From Pelistega europaea (GTDB lineage Bacteria; Pseudomonadota; Gammaproteobacteria; Burkholderiales; Burkholderiaceae_B), in assembly GCF_013133775.1 (NCBI RefSeq), contig NZ_JABGBO010000005.1, forward strand, positions 62,001 to 126,000: a DNA stretch of 64,000 bases. The letters run 5' to 3'. Positions 47,250 to 57,016 of this stretch are shown here, in pieces. Both the position numbers and the translations under genes were made by a program. A model generated the notes under the pieces. It was not told the DNA's origin. It saw only the letters and a list, made by a program, of their open reading frames with translations, and did no database searches. How positions within the stretch are numbered: position 1 is the first letter of the stretch; the number at the start of each line of letters is the position of its first letter.

Positions 47250-50200
47250 CTACGAAACACTTAACCATACCTTTTGCAGACGCTTCACCGATACAGGCAT
47301 TGGCGTGCGAAGCTCTTGTGCAAACAAAGCCACGCGAAGCTCTTGCAACAGCCATCGGAAATCCTCTAAATGCTTATCTTCACGTCCTTTTAATTGAGAA
47401 AATGCACGCTGATAATTCACTACCAAAGGTGCCATATCCGCCATTAATTTGGCATCCCGTGCAGGATCTTTTTGCAATTTCTCTGCTCGTACAAAATCAG
47501 CTTTAAGATAGCGCACAAAATGGCTTAAATGTTCATAATCATGGTCCAACAAAAACCGTTTTGTCATCAACTGACTTTGGTTACTCATCATATCTTGATA
47601 AGCATTTTTATGTGCCTTGATTGCTCCCATTTTTTTCTGAGTCTGCTGCCATTGCTCTAAAATCTGTAATGCCAGACGTGCCACTTCATTAACGAGCAAA
47701 CCTAATTTTTCCTTAGCTGCTTCTTTACGTTGTTCAAAAGTGGCCTTGTTATGGGGTAAAGGCTCCATCAAAGCCGCTTGTATCAAGGCTCTATCAATGA
47801 TTTGATGGAGTAAATCTTCTTGTGTCCCCAATGGCATATAAAGCATGCTCATTTTGGTTAAATCGCGAATATTCTTTTGCCAATATTTAATCTGTTCTTT
47901 AAATGCCAGCTTGAATAGTCGTAGCAAACCTTGTTTATGTTGTTGTTGTGCCTGTTCTAATTCATCAAAAACATCAATGGCACAATGCGTTCCCTCATCA
48001 ACCAAGGCTGGATAGCCGATAACCGATTGATTTTTCCGTTTAATTTCTAAAATTTCTGGTAACTCACCAAAATCCCAATCTGTAATATTATCTGTGCTAG
48101 TTAAATGGGAAACCTGCTGCTCTGCCACTTTTTGAAAGCTCTCTTGGACTTGTTCTGCATGTTCAGCTTTTAGCAGTCCAAGATTACGACTTGCTGATAG
48201 CATGCGACCATGCTCATCCACCACTTTAAAAATCATAAACATATGCGCAGGCAATGTCTCTAGCTTAAAGTCCTCTTCCTTGACTCGCGTCTGGGTATGT
48301 TCCCAAATATCATCTATCAACGCTTGCAGTAAAGGTTGGTTAGGTCTAGAAAGTAAATGTTCATGTCGCAGGTAAAAATCACGGGCATACTCAGGCAATG
48401 GCACGCAATGACGACGTAATTTCTGCGGCAATGATTTCAACAATAACTGGACTTTCTCGCGAAGCATGCCCGGCACAAGCCATTGTGGAGCAATGGCATC
48501 GATTTGGCGTAGAGCATAAACAGGTATCGTCATAGTAACCCCATCTTTGGGGGAACCTGGTTCAAAATGGTAATCTAGTGGTAAGTCCAAACCATCCCAA
48601 GTAAACTTCTTGGGAAACACATTGGTGGTCACTCCAGCCGCTTCATGACGCATTAAATCTTTTTTATCTAGGATAAGTGACTGCTGTTGCTCTGTCGACA
48701 ACCCCTTATACCAAGACTCTAGCGTAGCTGTTTGGTAAATATCCTTACTAATATGCTGATCATAAAACGCATAAATCAGCTCCTCATCTACTAAAATATC
48801 TGGACGGCGAGTACGATGCTCTAAACGTTCAATTTCCTCAATTAAACGTCGATTTTTCACAATAAAAGGTAGCTGGCTATCTATATCCCCAGGTACTAAA
48901 GCCTCACGTATAAATACTTCACGAGCTACAGTAGGATTGATACGCCCATAATGCACTTTACGTCCTTGGTAAATCTGCACTCCATATAAAGCGGCTCGCT
49001 CATTGGCTTGTACTTGTCCACGCTGGCGGTTCCACTGTGGATCGGACCATTGTTTTTTCAGCAAATGTGAGGCTAATTGCTCAATCCACTGTGGCTCAAT
49101 TTTGGCAATAGTTCGTGCAAATAGACGCGAAGTTTCTACCAGCTCCCCTGCCATAATCCACTTACCTGCTTTTTTCGCCAATGTTGAGCTTGGGTGAATA
49201 ACAAAACGAATATCTCTTGCACCTTGATAGACCTGGTTATCTTGCTCGCTTTTCAGACCTATGCTCCCAAGTAGACCACTTAATAATGCCTTGTGTATTT
49301 GTTCATAAGTGGCATCTGTTTGATTAATATGCCAACCTTTTTCTGCAATCAGGGTCAGTAATTGTGCGTGAATATCATGCCATTCACGCAAGCGTATTGG
49401 CGAAAGAAATTCCTTGCGCAACCCTGCGACAAGTTTACGTTGAGACTCTTTATGGGCGACTTTATCGTGGTACCAGTCCCATAATTTCAGATAGGAAATA
49501 AATTCTGATTTCTCATCCTTAAACTTTGCATGAGCTTGTGTACTTTGCTCTTTGGCATCAAAGGGGCGTTCACGAGGATCCTGTACTGATAAAGCCGCAG
49601 CAATCACCAGTACTTCACGCAGACTGTTCTGCTCTTTCCCTGCCAAAATCATGCGAGCAATTTTAGGATCCAGTGGCAACTCTGCCAAAACATGTCCAAC
49701 TGCCGTCAAGCGATTGTGCTCATTTAATGCGCCTAATTCATGCAAGATATGATAACCATCAGCAATCGCCTTGCCTGTAGGACTATCGACAAAAGGAAAC
49801 TTTTCAATGTCATGCAGACGCAGCGCCTTCATGCGCAAAATAACCGAGGCCAACGATGAGCGTAAAATTTCTGGGTCACTAAAAGCAGGTCGACGTTTGA
49901 AATCCAATTCATCATATAGACGGATACAAACCCCTGCCCCAATACGACCGCATCGCCCCGAACGCTGATTAGCTGAGGCTTGACTAATTTTCTCTATTTG
50001 GAGCTGCTCAACCTTGTTACGCCAGGAGTAACGTTTCACTCTAGCCAAACCACTATCAATCACAAAACGAATCCCCGGAACTGTGAGAGAGGTTTCAGCA
50101 ACGTTAGTAGCTAAAATAACACGACGCAAATTGGTTGATGGGTGAAAGATACGCTCTTGCTCAGCCTGCGACATACGGGCAAATAAGGGTAAAACCTCCA

Positions 50201-51110
50201 TACCACCAGACACTTTATGCTTACGCAGTGCCTCTGCCGCTTCTCGAATCTCTCGCTCACCTGGCAAAAATACCAAAATGTCTCCCTGCCCTATGTAGCT
50301 ACATTCATCCACAGCATCCGTAATGGCATTGATTAAATCTTTTTCTTCATCCCGCTCTAAACGGTCAGCAGAACGTTGTTCAGCATGAGCCTGAGGTGAA
50401 GGACGAGAAGGTAAAGAATCATCATCAGTATCCTCATCAATAGACTCATAAGAATTACCTGAACCTATAGGACGATAACGTACCTCAACAGGATAAAGTC
50501 GCCCCGATACTTCAATTACAGGAGCAGCTTTGCCCTGAGTATCGGCAAAATGCTGAGCAAACCGATCTGCATCAATGGTAGCAGAGGTAATAATCAGTTT
50601 TAAATCAGGGCGTTTACGCAGAATATTTTTGAGTAAGCCCAATAAAAAATCAATATTTAAGCTACGTTCATGGGCTTCGTCGATGATAATCGTATCATAC
50701 TTACGCAACAGGCGATCATGCTGTGTTTCAGCCAACAAAATACCATCTGTCATCAGTTTAATGGCTGCATTGGGACCTGTTTTATCATTAAAACGTACCT
50801 GATACCCTACCCAATCTCCAATATCTGTTTTAAGCTCTTGAGCAATCCGCTTGGCTACAGAAACAGCAGCAATACGGCGGGGCTGAGTATGTCCAATTAG
50901 ACCTGCTTGACCTCGTCCTAGCTCTAAACAGATTTTAGGTAGCTGGGTTGTTTTACCAGACCCTGTTTCACCACAAATAATAACTACTTGATGCTGTGTA
51001 ATTGCTTGTGCAATTTCCTCTCGCTTACTGCTAACAGGCAATTCATCATCATAAGTAATCAATGGTAAGGGTCTTGGTGGATTTTTTTGTAAATTTTGAT
51101 GACTAACCAT
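47250..51110 (-). CDS. hrpA: ATP-dependent RNA helicase HrpA
   Basis: A 1286-residue DEAH-box helicase. Walker A GETGSGKTTQ is near residue 46, the DEAH motif (IIDEAHERS) near 145, SATID and the QRSGRCGRIGAG motif follow, then the ratchet, OB and long HrpA-specific C-terminal part. It remodels RNA and, in E. coli, rescues stalled or collided ribosomes. Length is the usual ~1300. It diverges from argA. No good ribosome site precedes the ATG. Confidence 0.97.
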   Translation of the reverse strand: MVSHQNLQKNPPRPLPLITYDDELPVSSKREEIAQAITQHQVVIICGETGSGKTTQLPKICLELGRGQAGLIGHTQPRRIAAVSVAKRIAQELKTDIGDWVGYQVRFNDKTGPNAAIKLMTDGILLAETQHDRLLRKYDTIIIDEAHERSLNIDFLLGLLKNILRKRPDLKLIITSATIDADRFAQHFADTQGKAAPVIEVSGRLYPVEVRYRPIGSGNSYESIDEDTDDDSLPSRPSPQAHAEQRSADRLERDEEKDLINAITDAVDECSYIGQGDILVFLPGEREIREAAEALRKHKVSGGMEVLPLFARMSQAEQERIFHPSTNLRRVILATNVAETSLTVPGIRFVIDSGLARVKRYSWRNKVEQLQIEKISQASANQRSGRCGRIGAGVCIRLYDELDFKRRPAFSDPEILRSSLASVILRMKALRLHDIEKFPFVDSPTGKAIADGYHILHELGALNEHNRLTAVGHVLAELPLDPKIARMILAGKEQNSLREVLVIAAALSVQDPRERPFDAKEQSTQAHAKFKDEKSEFISYLKLWDWYHDKVAHKESQRKLVAGLRKEFLSPIRLREWHDIHAQLLTLIAEKGWHINQTDATYEQIHKALLSGLLGSIGLKSEQDNQVYQGARDIRFVIHPSSTLAKKAGKWIMAGELVETSRLFARTIAKIEPQWIEQLASHLLKKQWSDPQWNRQRGQVQANERAALYGVQIYQGRKVHYGRINPTVAREVFIREALVPGDIDSQLPFIVKNRRLIEEIERLEHRTRRPDILVDEELIYAFYDQHISKDIYQTATLESWYKGLSTEQQQSLILDKKDLMRHEAAGVTTNVFPKKFTWDGLDLPLDYHFEPGSPKDGVTMTIPVYALRQIDAIAPQWLVPGMLREKVQLLLKSLPQKLRRHCVPLPEYARDFYLRHEHLLSRPNQPLLQALIDDIWEHTQTRVKEEDFKLETLPAHMFMIFKVVDEHGRMLSASRNLGLLKAEHAEQVQESFQKVAEQQVSHLTSTDNITDWDFGELPEILEIKRKNQSVIGYPALVDEGTHCAIDVFDELEQAQQQHKQGLLRLFKLAFKEQIKYWQKNIRDLTKMSMLYMPLGTQEDLLHQIIDRALIQAALMEPLPHNKATFEQRKEAAKEKLGLLVNEVARLALQILEQWQQTQKKMGAIKAHKNAYQDMMSNQSQLMTKRFLLDHDYEHLSHFVRYLKADFVRAEKLQKDPARDAKLMADMAPLVVNYQRAFSQLKGREDKHLEDFRWLLQELRVALFAQELRTPMPVSVKRLQKVWLSVS

Positions 51111-51213
51111 GGGAATAGCTTAATTTTTCAACAGTCCAACATTATAATTTCGTTAATTTTCTATGACCAGTTTTTTTGTCCTCATCGATATTTTTTAGGA
51201 GTTGCATTTTTCA

Positions 51214-52569
51214 ATGAGTACCGAAGTTGAAACCGTATCTGCTTCCGAAGCCCCCGAATATGCCCCAGCACAGTTTGTACGTTGGTTCCGCGAGGTAGCC
51301 CCCTATGTGCATACCATGCGAGGCAAAACCTTTGTTATTGGGTTTGGTGGTGATTTAGTCCAAGAAGGCAAGCTCAATGCACTTGTGCAGGACTTATCTT
51401 TACTAACCGCATTAGGTGTACGATTGGTGTTGGTTTTTGGCTCTCGACCCCAGGTCAATGAGCAACTTCGTCTCAAAGGTTATGATTTTCAGTTTGGTCT
51501 AGGTATTGAACCAACTTCTGCTGTTGCTCTCGAATGCTGCAAGGAAGCCGCAGGAGAGATTCGTTGGGATATTGAGGCAGCATTTAGCCAAGGTTTACCC
51601 AATACCCCTATGTCCAACTCCCATATTCACGTCGTATCGGGTAACTTTGTCACTGCACAACCTGCTGGCATCATTGATGGCGTAGACTATAGACACACAG
51701 GTAAAGTACGTAAATTTGATACAGAGTCGATTAACCGTGCCATGGCATTAGGTGCGGTGGTACTACTTGGCCCCATCGGTTTTTCTCCTACAGGAGAGGC
51801 TTTTAATATCGCCATGGAAGACCTAGCAACCAATACGGCTATAGCTCTTAAGGCCGACAAACTGATTTTCATCAATAAAGCTACCCTATTGCGTGACAGT
51901 AATGGGGAAATTGTGACCGAAATTGCTCGTGCAGATGTCGATACCTTACTTGCCTCTGATAATAGCTTAGATGAGGAATTTCGTAATTTTCTCCGTCATG
52001 CCTCTCGTGCTGTACGTCGTGGCGTAAAACGGGCTCATATTATTCCTCACGACTTAGATGGTAGTATTTTATTAGAGTATTTTACCCATGATGGTGTAGG
52101 TACTATGGTGGTTGAAGATACCCTAGATGACTTACGCCCTGCCACTGTCGATGATATTGGTGCGATTGTCAGCCTAATTGAGCCATTAGAGGCTGATGGT
52201 ACACTAGTGCCTCGCGGTCGTCATATTATTGAGCGTGATGTGGATAAGTTCACCGTGCTAGAGCATGATGGTATTATCTATGGCTGCGTGTCTCTCATGC
52301 CCTATCCCGAAGAGAAAATGGCAGAGATGGCCTGTCTTATTGTCCACCCTGACTGGCAAAGTACAGGCGAAGGTGAAATTTTGCTACGCCATACAGAGAG
52401 CAAAGCACGTGCATTAGGTTTTAAAAAGCTATTTGTACTAACCACACGCACCTCTCACTGGTTCATCAAACGAGGCTTTGTTCAAGGAAGCATCAGTGAC
52501 TTGCCTGCAGAAAAACAAATGAATTACAATCGTGCTAGAAATAGCTTAATTTTTATTAAGAAACTTTAA
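51214..52569 (+). CDS. argA: N-acetylglutamate synthase
   Basis: A 451-residue enzyme for the first step of arginine synthesis, acetylating glutamate with acetyl-CoA. Residues ~15-290 form an amino-acid-kinase-like domain ([15 protein letters not shown]), which in this class lacks kinase activity but senses arginine; residues ~305-451 form a GNAT acetyltransferase domain. ATG at 51214 is used; AGGAG lies 12 bases before it, somewhat far. Arginine feedback is expected from the family. It is followed 11 bp later by yggX. Confidence 0.96.
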   Translation: MSTEVETVSASEAPEYAPAQFVRWFREVAPYVHTMRGKTFVIGFGGDLVQEGKLNALVQDLSLLTALGVRLVLVFGSRPQVNEQLRLKGYDFQFGLGIEPTSAVALECCKEAAGEIRWDIEAAFSQGLPNTPMSNSHIHVVSGNFVTAQPAGIIDGVDYRHTGKVRKFDTESINRAMALGAVVLLGPIGFSPTGEAFNIAMEDLATNTAIALKADKLIFINKATLLRDSNGEIVTEIARADVDTLLASDNSLDEEFRNFLRHASRAVRRGVKRAHIIPHDLDGSILLEYFTHDGVGTMVVEDTLDDLRPATVDDIGAIVSLIEPLEADGTLVPRGRHIIERDVDKFTVLEHDGIIYGCVSLMPYPEEKMAEMACLIVHPDWQSTGEGEILLRHTESKARALGFKKLFVLTTRTSHWFIKRGFVQGSISDLPAEKQMNYNRARNSLIFIKKL

Positions 52570-52580
52570 AAGGAATCCCT

Positions 52581-52853
52581 ATGACTCGCATGGTGTATTG
52601 TGTAAAACTCAAAAAAGAAGCCCCTGGTTTAGCCGCTCCTCCTTATCCTGGTGAACTCGGTGTGAAAATTTACAAAAACATCTCTATGGAGGCTTGGCAA
52701 GGCTGGATGGATGTCCAAACCCGTCTTGTCAATGAAAATCGTCTTAATCTTGCGGATGCTCGTGCACGTAAATATGTGAAGCAACAGATGGAAAACTATC
52801 TATTTGAAGGTCACGATATTGAAGCCCAAGGTTATGTACCCCCTAGTGCTTAA
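52581..52853 (+). CDS. yggX: Fe(2+)-trafficking / oxidative damage protection protein YggX
   Basis: A 90-residue protein with the family's [16 protein letters not shown] start and the later [15 protein letters not shown] and ANADARA-like region. YggX protects iron-sulfur clusters and is thought to handle labile iron. AGGAA lies 6 bases before the ATG. It shares a transcript with argA and is followed by a strong terminator. Confidence 0.96.
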   Translation: MTRMVYCVKLKKEAPGLAAPPYPGELGVKIYKNISMEAWQGWMDVQTRLVNENRLNLADARARKYVKQQMENYLFEGHDIEAQGYVPPSA

Positions 52854-52876
52854 TTCGTATTAATGCTTAAACAAAA

Positions 52877-52910
52877 GGACGAATGCCTCGTCGGTATTCG
52901 TCCTTTTTTT
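52877..52910. terminator. Bidirectional terminator between yggX and phoU
   Basis: GGACGAATGCC and GGTATTCGTCC form a long stem; seven T follow on the plus strand and CCTTTTGTTT on the minus strand, serving the converging argA-yggX and phoU units. Confidence 0.88.
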
Positions 52911-52930
52911 ATGCTTGAAAAGCCGTTATT

Positions 52931-53006
52931 AGTGATTAAAAAGACTTAATCATTAAAGAGTTAATGGTTACAGCTTAATGATTAAAAAGGCTTAGTGCTT
53001 AAAGAC
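52931..53006. repeat. 30-bp imperfect direct repeat overlapping the phoU 3' end
   Basis: AGTGATTAAAAAGACTTAAT (52931) and AATGATTAAAAAGGCTTAGT (52977) begin two ~30-bp copies 46 bp apart. The second holds the last two codons and stop of phoU. Confidence 0.7.
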
Positions 53007-53706
53007 TTCCCTCTCTAGCCACTTTCTCTGCTTTTTTCACCCCTTTATGACGTACATCTTCACCTTGGACAAGATAAATAATACGTTCAGCCATATTCTT
53101 GGCATGATCACCGATACGCTCTAATGAGCGTGCGATAAAAATTAAATCAATTGCTTCTGATGTATGTCGAGGATCCTCAATCATATAACTACTCAAGGTA
53201 CGTAACAGGGACTTCCACTCTTTGTCCACCTGCTTATCTGCCCTCACTACTTCTGCAGCAACTACTGCATCATTACGAGCAAAAGCATCTAGTAACTTAT
53301 TCAACATAGAAAGAACTAGTGTACCAATATGACGCATCTCAACAAGTGGCTCATAGTGTGAGTGTGTCTCATGCAGGCGACGTGCCATCTTGGCTACTTT
53401 TTCTGCTTCATCTCCCGAACGCTCCATATCCGTCAGCATTTTAAGAGCAGCAAAAAGAAGCCTCAAGTCTACCGCTGTTGGTTGTTGACGTGCAATCACC
53501 TCTACGATATATCCGTCAAGCTCAACTTCTAGTTCATTGACCTGTTTCTCTTGATCAAGAATTTGGGCAATTTTCTCTGCATCTCCAGTTTCTATTACTT
53601 CTACCGACCCTGTCAGCATGGCATGCACAACGCCCCCCATACGCAACATGGTAGAGCGGATAGTTTCTAGGTCATTTTCGTAGCGTTTGCTGGTATGTTC
53701 AATCAT
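52999..53706 (-). CDS. phoU: Phosphate signalling protein PhoU
   Basis: A 235-residue all-helical protein with two PhoU three-helix bundles, each with a conserved metal-binding stretch (DLRLLFAALKMLTDMERSGDEA and IFIARSLERIGDHAKNMAE). PhoU links the Pst phosphate transporter to PhoR-PhoB and keeps the regulon off when phosphate is plentiful. No pst or pho genes lie next to it here. A candidate PhoB-dependent promoter precedes it. Confidence 0.97.
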   Translation of the reverse strand: MIEHTSKRYENDLETIRSTMLRMGGVVHAMLTGSVEVIETGDAEKIAQILDQEKQVNELEVELDGYIVEVIARQQPTAVDLRLLFAALKMLTDMERSGDEAEKVAKMARRLHETHSHYEPLVEMRHIGTLVLSMLNKLLDAFARNDAVVAAEVVRADKQVDKEWKSLLRTLSSYMIEDPRHTSEAIDLIFIARSLERIGDHAKNMAERIIYLVQGEDVRHKGVKKAEKVAREGSL

Positions 53707-53733
53707 ATGGCACCCTTAAAAAAGAATGTCTGC

Positions 53734-53767
53734 ATTGTAAAGGGAGTTTGTGACGGAAATATGACAC
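53734..53767 (-). promoter_or_regulatory. Pho box and -10 upstream of phoU
   Basis: On the minus strand GTGTCATATTTCCGTCAC (53750-53767) fits the 18-bp PhoB box (two CTGTCAT-like 7-mers 4 bases apart); TACAAT (53734-53739) starts 10 bases after it, the spacing of PhoB-activated promoters. A further GTGACA half-site lies just upstream. The phoU start is 28 bp past the -10. Confidence 0.7.
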
Positions 53768-53899
53768 TGTCACTATTTAACACTTCACCCCATAGGATAG
53801 ATATAGTGCCATCACATTGCCTAAACACCTTTATACAAACAAGCCCTTGAGATATTTTCGATAACCAAGGCATAAGCAATGGTTAGTCCGTTTTAAAGG

Positions 53900-54571
53900 T
53901 TATAAAGTTTTTACCCCATCTTGGGTAGCAATCAACGCCACTGTTGCTGGGGATAAGGCAAAGAAACCGCAACACACCACGCCAGGAATATTGTTAATCC
54001 TTTGTTCTAGCTCTCGTGCATCTTTAACACTAAAACCAGCCACATCAATAATAGGATTGCCATTGTCTGTAATAAAACCCTCGCGAATATGTGCAACCCC
54101 ACCTAGTTTACTCATAGCCCGTGATACACTGGCTACAGCCATAGGAAGTACTTCAATGGGTAATTTAAAAGCCCCTAGGGCATCCACTACCTTAGACTCA
54201 TCAGCAATGCAGACAAAACGCTCTGCGACAGAGGCAACAATTTTTTCACGTGTTAAAGCACCGCCACCACCTTTAAGCATCTGACGCAATGCATTAATTT
54301 CGTCAGCACCATCGACATAAACAGGCATAGACTCTACATCATTCAAATCCAGCACTTGAATACCATGCTTGGCTAGACGTTGAGCACTACGTTCAGAACT
54401 AGCTGCAGCGGCACGAAATAAATGTTTATACTGGGCTAACTCATCAATAAACAAATCAGCGGTAGACCCCGTACCCACACCCACAACATCATTGGCTTGA
54501 AGTAAAGGTAAAATATATTCTACAGCAGCTTGAGCCACTTGTTGTTTAAGTTCTTGTTGAGAGATAGCCAT
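53900..54571 (-). CDS. rpiA: Ribose-5-phosphate isomerase A
   Basis: A 223-residue enzyme of the pentose phosphate pathway that interconverts ribose-5-phosphate and ribulose-5-phosphate. Family motifs are [14 protein letters not shown] (31-44), YVDGADEIN near 85 and [14 protein letters not shown] near 97. Single gene with its own leader. Confidence 0.98.
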   Translation of the reverse strand: MAISQQELKQQVAQAAVEYILPLLQANDVVGVGTGSTADLFIDELAQYKHLFRAAAASSERSAQRLAKHGIQVLDLNDVESMPVYVDGADEINALRQMLKGGGGALTREKIVASVAERFVCIADESKVVDALGAFKLPIEVLPMAVASVSRAMSKLGGVAHIREGFITDNGNPIIDVAGFSVKDARELEQRINNIPGVVCCGFFALSPATVALIATQDGVKTL

Positions 54572-54789
54572 TTTTAGTCCTCATAATTATGCATAGCTAG
54601 ATTGTAGCCTAATCTATCAACTATAGACTACGATTTAATCCATATCCTTTATAAACAACAGTCAATATTTATTCTGCAAATATGTCTTGTAACGTCACTA
54701 AAACAAAGTATAAGGTACTGTCCTCACTACGCCCCAAGTGTTTCACCAACTATGTCTTATCCACAGCACACAATAGTTATAACAATAAG

Positions 54790-55131
54790 CTATTTTTTCA
54801 ACTTTTGATAATCTGCCTCTACAAACCCCACCAGCAACAGCTTATCGCTTTCTAATAATGGACGCTTCATGAGGGAGGGATTTGCTTGTACTAAGGCAAT
54901 TAAATCAGCCTCTGCTGTAAGCTCCTTTTGCTCATCTGTCAAACTACGCCACGTTTGCGATTTTTTATTAATCAACTTATCCCAGCCGAGTTGTAAAGAC
55001 CATGATTGTAATTGTGCAGCACTAGGAGGCATTTGACGCACATCTTGAAACTCAAAAGCAATACCGTTGGCCTCCAACCACTTTTGTGCTTTTACACAAG
55101 TGCTGCAGTTTTTTAAACCAAATACTTTCAT
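54790..55131 (-). CDS. ArsC/Spx-family thioredoxin-like protein (YffB type)
   Basis: A 113-residue protein with Cys9 and Cys12 (KNCSTCVKA) at the active-site position and the family's RSLTDEQ and KRPLLES parts. This is the YffB/Spx branch: a probable glutathione- or thioredoxin-linked reductase, not a proven arsenate reductase. Substrate unknown. It stands alone between rpiA and pot genes. Confidence 0.88.
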   Translation of the reverse strand: MKVFGLKNCSTCVKAQKWLEANGIAFEFQDVRQMPPSAAQLQSWSLQLGWDKLINKKSQTWRSLTDEQKELTAEADLIALVQANPSLMKRPLLESDKLLLVGFVEADYQKLKK

Positions 55132-55273
55132 ATTATCCTCTTCTTGATATGCAATTCCTGCCCTATCCTGATAAGTCAGACACGAATTTTCACCTAAATA
55201 TTACCTACACCAGTTAAAAATACCTTTGAACAAAAATAGATTTGAACAAATATTTTTACGACTAAAACAATGA

Positions 55274-55289
55274 TGGGGGTATACCCCCC
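55274..55289 (-). terminator. Palindrome after potI
   Basis: TGGGGGTATACCCCC is a perfect GC-rich palindrome 10 bp past the potI stop. On the minus strand TTGTTTT follows 7 bases later. It may end the pot transcript. Confidence 0.5.
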
Positions 55290-55298
55290 ACCAATCTT

Positions 55299-56099
55299 TT
55301 ATACGGATTTATTCTTAAGCTGGATACGATTGGCCACAATCACAATCGTACCTACTAAGACGATAAATATTGTTGCTAGCGCATTAACCTCAGGCTTCAC
55401 TCCTAAGCGTACACGCGAAAACACCTCAATCGGCAAGGTGGTAAATCCGGGGCCATTTAAGAATGATGCAATTACCACATCATCAAGCGATAGTGTAAAT
55501 GCCAACAACCATGCAGATACCAGTGCAGGAGCAATCAATGGCAAGGTAATAGAGAAAAATACGCGTATCGGTGTAGCTCCTAGGTCTAATGCCGCCTCTT
55601 CTAAAGAGCGGTCTAATTCGCGCACACGTGACGACACCACCACAGACACATAAGCAACGCATAATGTGACATGCCCAATCCAAATGGTAAACGAGCCATT
55701 TTCTGCTGGAAATCCTACTAGATTACGAATTTCAATAATCATTAATAATAAAGAAATCCCCAAAATAACATCAGGAATCACCAGCGGTGCATTTAGCATT
55801 CCAATATAGAGAGAAAATCCACGAAATGGGCCTTTGCGTGCTAATACATATCCAGCCCATGTGCCAACGATTACCGCCATTGTTGCTGACATCACTGCAA
55901 TTTTAAGCGATAGCCAAGCAGCACTTAATAATGCCTGATCCTCAAAAAGACTGTGATACCAGCGTAAAGAGAACCCTGACCAAGAAGAGGAAAGTGCAGA
56001 ATCATTAAATGAGAACACAATCAAACTAATAATAGGCACATACAAGAAAGCAAAACCAAGGCCTAAAGCAATCCATTTAAAGGTGGTATTTGATCTCAT
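55299..56099 (-). CDS. potI: Spermidine/putrescine ABC transporter permease PotI
   Basis: A 266-residue inner-membrane permease with six helices and the EAA loop (EEAALDLGATPIRVFFSITLP). It is the fourth gene of the pot cluster; its ATG overlaps the potH stop by 4 bp. With PotH it forms the channel of an ABC importer for putrescine or spermidine. Confidence 0.95.
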   Translation of the reverse strand: MRSNTTFKWIALGLGFAFLYVPIISLIVFSFNDSALSSSWSGFSLRWYHSLFEDQALLSAAWLSLKIAVMSATMAVIVGTWAGYVLARKGPFRGFSLYIGMLNAPLVIPDVILGISLLLMIIEIRNLVGFPAENGSFTIWIGHVTLCVAYVSVVVSSRVRELDRSLEEAALDLGATPIRVFFSITLPLIAPALVSAWLLAFTLSLDDVVIASFLNGPGFTTLPIEVFSRVRLGVKPEVNALATIFIVLVGTIVIVANRIQLKNKSV

Positions 56100-57016
56100 G
56101 ATTTTTTGCCCCCCTTCATTAGTTTGGCTTCATTACGTTGGAAAATAACCAATGGAACCAATAACAGCAAAATCATACATACAGCCACAGCAGCAGCAAC
56201 TGGCCAGTTGGCATCGGTAAAGTATTGATCCCACATCACCCGACCAATCATATAGGTATCAGTACCCCCTAATAACTCAGGAATAACATATTCACCGACA
56301 GTAGGAATAAAGACAAGCATTGCTCCAGCAATGACTCCTGGCATAGATAAGGGTAAAGTGATAGACCAAAAAACACTCAATGGTTTTGCCCCTAAATCGG
56401 CGGCGGCATCTAGCAAACGCTGATCTAGTTTAAGCAAATTGGTGTATAACGGTAAAATAAAAAACGGTAAATAGGTATACACCATGCCAATGTAGACTGC
56501 AATATCTGTCCGATAAATTTCAATAGGACTATCAATAACACCTATCCACATTAAGAAATTATTTAATAAGCCCTCATTACGAAGAATCCCTACCCAAGCA
56601 TATACACGCAACAGCAAAGATGTCCAGAAAGGCAATACAACCATTAAAAGCAATAAATTACGAGTTTGCGGTGCTGATCGGGCAATATAGTAAGCCATAG
56701 GATAGCCAATCAATACACACAAGACGGTAGTAATGGCAGCCATCTTGAGTGAATTCAAGTAGGCATGTACAAACAAACCGTCGGTAACAATCATAAAATA
56801 GCCTTCAAGATGCAAAGCTATTCGAATGACCTCATCCTTGAATTCTACTAGTGGTGTATATGGAGGCACTCCAAAAGAAGACTCCGCAAAGCTAATCTTA
56901 AGGACAATAAAAAACGGCACCAATAAAAACAAGACGAGCCAAGCGAATGGTGGCACAATCGCCATTTTATCGGTGTCGACTTTGAAGATTTTTTTCAACT
57001 GAGACAAATGTATCAT
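56096..57016 (-). CDS. potH: Spermidine/putrescine ABC transporter permease PotH
   Basis: A 306-residue inner-membrane permease with six core helices and a long first periplasmic loop. The EAA loop reads DAAADLGAKPLSVFWSITLPLS. It overlaps both neighbours by 4 bp (ATGA), so translation of the three genes is coupled. Confidence 0.95.
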   Translation of the reverse strand: MIHLSQLKKIFKVDTDKMAIVPPFAWLVLFLLVPFFIVLKISFAESSFGVPPYTPLVEFKDEVIRIALHLEGYFMIVTDGLFVHAYLNSLKMAAITTVLCVLIGYPMAYYIARSAPQTRNLLLLMVVLPFWTSLLLRVYAWVGILRNEGLLNNFLMWIGVIDSPIEIYRTDIAVYIGMVYTYLPFFILPLYTNLLKLDQRLLDAAADLGAKPLSVFWSITLPLSMPGVIAGAMLVFIPTVGEYVIPELLGGTDTYMIGRVMWDQYFTDANWPVAAAVAVCMILLLLVPLVIFQRNEAKLMKGGKKS

